The notes beneath the pieces are model-generated. The model saw nothing but the letters and a program-made list of their open reading frames with translations. It had not been told where the DNA came from and did not search any database. Below are positions 60,378-64,000 of a stretch of DNA of 64,000 nucleotides, one piece after another. Source of the DNA: Streblospio benedicti (lineage: Eukaryota; Annelida; Polychaeta; Spionida; Spionidae); the NCBI GenBank assembly GCA_019095985.1, contig CM032663.1, positions 14,169,330 through 14,233,329 of the forward strand, read 5' to 3'. Both the position numbers and the translations under genes were made by a program. The first letter of the stretch is position 1. The number at the start of each line of letters is the position of its first letter.

Positions 60378-62846
60378 ATGGATGCGTATAGAGATTGCAA
60401 TGGTGTGTACCAAAGCGGAGATCAAGTCTTCAGAAAGCCGCGTGAGTATTTAAAAAAAAACTTATGTCACTTGTGACTTCTGAGTGTCAGTGACAGTGAC
60501 AGTGTCACTGTCCATTGAAGCTTCATTCATGATTCATGATGGTGATGACCGGTCCTTTTGAACAATTATGATGGAACCGAAGTAAAGAGCAACTATTCAC
60601 AAACATTTATTTTCATGTTAGACCTTCAGTCTTTACTTAAATTTGACGATAAAACCCCACAAAACACGCTTGTATAGATTCTGTCTTTTGTTCTACAGAC
60701 AGATTTAGATTTTAGGCTAGAAAAAATATTAAATGATATCAATATTTAATTATTATTAAATTTTAGACTAAAAATGATTATTTATGTATGGCAGCATTAA
60801 TTTTTGTTATGCAATCCTTCAGACAAAATAGATATATTTAGCAATTAACTAAGTTGGTCTAAGTTAACTAAGTTGGTCAACGATAAGTTAAGATTACTCT
60901 TAATTTCTATAGAGTCTGACATCAAGAGCGTGCTAACAAGATCTCAAGTAAGTTCAGTTTATTTTACTAAAATAAAAAATAAAAAAATATATATAAATAC
61001 AATAATTTTCATGTTTTTTAAAATGCTTGAATTGTATATACATGTATATATTTATTGAATTCAAATGACAATTAAGTTTATCAAAATTGTCTTCAATCAT
61101 TTTGCTGTAGATACCTGATTTGATAGATTTGTGACTAGATATCAGAATGCAGGCTGTCCAGTGATCTAAATATTGCTATAAATTCTTATATTTTTCTATG
61201 TCTTAAAATCTTCTAATCTGTACAGTTTTCAAAATACAAACTAACACATTTGTGAGTGTGTGCTACCTCTTGGACAATATTTATCAACTAACTGTCAAAG
61301 TAAGCCCTTAAATCTGCAACAGCTAATGTTTTTTTCATAAGATTGAAAAACACACACCAAAGCATTGCTTACTCTAACAGCAACCAATCACAGGAGGAAA
61401 TCACTATCTTCCTTTGATTCTTTCTTCACAAAAAATACTTATTATTCACTAAAGAGTGCTGGACAGCTTGGCAATGTTGACCATAATTTAAAATTTTAAT
61501 AGTTTATTAGTGTTATGTTCTTGTTCTTTTTTATATATTCAAATTAGTTGTTATGTTTTTATATTGCAGACATTGCACTGCTTTGACTGTTTGTTTTGTT
61601 TTAATATTTCAATATACAGTCCGATGTCATTAATCAACAATCTCATAATTAGATATTTAATGTTCCAATGCTGGGGTTGGACAGCTCAAATTACTCAGTT
61701 GCAATTTCCATCTTGATACATACATCTCAGATTTTCTTTTAACTTCAAATGTTCTTGCATTTTCCATCTAGACAGAAACTTTACAAGTGTCAGCATATTT
61801 CAGTAATTCTGAGAACTGATAGAAACAATCAAAGTTAAGATTTCAAACGTAATCATATGGCTAGTTAATTAAGCCTAAACAAGATCATGGATAATTACTT
61901 CAATAATGAAAAACAAATAAATCTTTAATCCTCAGGTCCCGAGATCATCTGTTCCATATGAACAATTAAAAGACCCAAAACTCGTTATCCCAAAGAGAAG
62001 TAAGAACTGTGATATTTCATGATGTTTAATATGATGTTAATATCTTACAAAAAATTGAAATATTGTAAATATTTTGAAAGTAGATACAGCCTGATGATTT
62101 ATAATAACCTTAAAGTAAAAGTCATGGGTAATTTTGTCTATAGCCATTTCTTTTCACGAATTATTCTACATGATCATAAAATTTGGGGATTTATCTATTT
62201 AAGTTTGACTCTCTTAACAAGCTGTTGAAATTAATTATTTTCTGTGGTCTTCCAGGTCGTAATATACCCATTCCCAATGTAGTGCCCCACTTTAAAGCCC
62301 TTCCACTACCTAAATCGCCAGAGCACTACACTCCTTCCTTCCCAGCGCACCGTCATCAGTACAAACAGTGGTTCACTTATTATGCTGCAGTTCAAGGTAA
62401 TAACGCATATACTGTGCCACATCATCACATGATCATGATTTTGATCTTAAATGTACTTCTTGAAAATTCAAATCAATCTGTAAGAAATTATTAATTACTG
62501 TCAACTAATACGAACGTTAGCTATTAATTACTGTTAACTAAGTTATTCATGAAAATGTGTGAGAAATTACGCATATTTTATTGTATATTTTACTTCAGCT
62601 ATCGAAAACCCTCCTCCAGTTCAAGCTGGTCCAAAGGTGATTAATGCATCTTACAAGCCACATACTTCTGGATTTTTCCCCGCCGACTTCAGCAATGGCG
62701 ACCCTAACTCTGATGCTGCTAATGTCGAACCAGATGTGATTCTTATGAAGAAAAACTGGAGCCCTGTTAAAAAGAATGAAGTGAATGTTCCCAAGGAAGA
62801 GCTCTGTGCAGGAGATGCTGATCGTTTGGCTCAGCATTTAGTTTAA
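60378..62846 (+). CDS. Unidentified 183-residue protein, five exons
   Basis: Exons 60378-60441, 60913-60947, 61936-61999, 62256-62396 and 62599-62846 join in frame with GT-AG introns to 183 residues. The protein starts MDAYRDCNGVYQSGDQVFRK; exon 4 is proline-rich (IPIPNVVPHFKALPLPKSP) with YTPSFPAHRHQYKQWFTYY, and exon 5 reads ENPPPVQAGPKVINASYKPH and ends GDADRLAQHLV. No signal peptide or membrane segment. The Pro/Tyr/Lys-rich, repeat-free make-up and short length recall small ciliary microtubule-associated proteins, but I cannot match a family, so the function is unknown. The gap begins 122 bases before the ATG, so upstream exons could be hidden. AATAAA overlaps the stop (62846-62851), which would leave almost no 3' UTR; a later signal may be the one used. 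Confidence 0.75.
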
Positions 62847-64000
62847 ATAAAACTATCTTTTTTAGGGGAGTGTTTATTTTTAAGTTTTATAATGACATAA
62901 TTCTTTGAAAATCCAATATTTTTGACATTTATAAGCACTAGTATGGATAATGGTTTATTGGTATTTTATTTATTGTATTTTTATCATGATTCTCTTGATA
63001 TTATTAATTTAGTATCACACAGTAACATTAATATGACATTCTTGATTTGTATTTTGTGGTTGAAATGGAATTATAAGCAGTAGCTAATCATTGTGAATTA
63101 AGAGCCATTTGAAAGAAGAGAAAAAAGTATGTCCATTTGGGCGATTATATGGTCATTAGGGGTTATGAACATTCAAGTTTATCTTGTATGCAATTGTTGT
63201 GCTAAATAGAGCGATTATGTACTATATTGGTACAAATTATTACTGTGACATTAATTTGAATGTACATGTTTATTTTTCATACAACCTCCAAGACATATAT
63301 ATTTGTTACAGTTCAAGCAAATTTGTTTATCAATTCATAAGCTTCACCAATATGGCAATAAAAATACCACAAATCTTATGTCTAGTTTTGTTATGATTTT
63401 AATTATGGTTACCTAATGTTAAGATAAAATCACGCAATGTCAGTACCATGTTTAGATGTAAGATTTATAATCACTAACAGTTAGTAACACTCATCAAAAG
63501 TCAACTCCCCAGAAAGAAATGCATAATGAATAAAGTACGATTTTCTAGATATTTACATCTGGAGTATTTAAATCACCATAACACAAGCAACAGCGACCAA
63601 TTATAGAAATGAGGAGATGGCCATTAATATTCCTTCAAAATATAATTATTGGGTATTCATGTATGTACAGTACAATTATAGTTATTAATAGATGCACTCA
63701 CTTACCTATTATTATAACATTTCTTGATTATTCATATGCGTATAATTGGTCGTATAAAGACTATCAATTTATGCCCTAAATATGAGTAAAATGTAGTTTT
63801 GAATAATGAAGTTTATTTTAGTATTGTCATCCACCAGAATAAATTTGTGGTGAATGCAGGTATTATGAATCATAATATATTTACTATCTATACTTTTATT
63901 CCGTAATTGTAAACAATGTTGAACGCAATGTCATTATGTGGAGCACACACTCTGCAATGGGCAATACCGTATTTGGTTAACGACAGCGGCTATGCTCTGT
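62847..64000. other. 3' flank without a supported gene
   Basis: AT-rich DNA with short open frames only and no recognised repeat. Confidence 0.5.

Overview
The window is nuclear DNA from an animal, most likely a marine bilaterian invertebrate. Genes have GT-AG introns and carry metazoan-only families: Deltex, Apollo/SNM1B, a DEG/ENaC channel, TEX9 and MRPS33. They sit in AT-rich DNA crowded with MITEs, tRNA-derived SINEs, fold-back elements, one decayed LINE and a long (CA)n tract. The octamer TACATGTA is strikingly frequent. I cannot fix the phylum from sequence alone; a lophotrochozoan is my guess.

Layout. 1-363 (+) is the 3' end of an unidentified gene, converging on MRPS33 (772-1231, -). 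TEX9 is at 3135-4522 (-). A two-exon Deltex gene is at 6364-9946 (+). A degraded LINE lies at 11500-13258 and a MITE split by a SINE at 14289-14895. DCLRE1B (Apollo) spans 15354-20652 (+). A small intronless membrane protein is at 22955-23341 (-). A 15-exon ASIC-like DEG/ENaC channel fills 26982-42538 (+). A local duplication follows: a ~1.9 kb block appears twice (43050-44990 and 45675-47505), and two tiny intronless genes each encode one Sin3-type PAH domain (45241-45477 and 50868-51101). The second tiny gene lies inside an intron of an unidentified 395-residue gene on the opposite strand (48300-51706, -). The right end has a repeat-rich desert, a gap, and an unidentified five-exon gene for 183 residues (60378-62846, +).

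Most striking points. (1) The DEG/ENaC protein (about 1040 residues) has roughly 500 extra residues where ASICs have the short knuckle between the conserved palm cysteines and the strand leading to TM2. Codon third-position GC drops from about 87% to about 50% exactly where the insertion begins and returns to about 86% after it. The insertion carries an RKKR furin-like site. (2) The 3' end of the exon that closes the insertion, with its splice donor, is followed by three decayed tandem copies of itself. (3) The two PAH-only proteins could act as microProteins on Sin3-type complexes. (4) Apollo has a C-terminal YVLVP matching the [FY]xLxP shelterin-docking motif.

The genes do not form a pathway. 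Base-level quality is uneven: MRPS33, DCLRE1B and the first gene each show frame or stop problems in otherwise well-conserved exons. The indels look more like consensus errors in short homopolymers than decay. Coordinates were worked out by hand from splice signals and reading-frame continuity.
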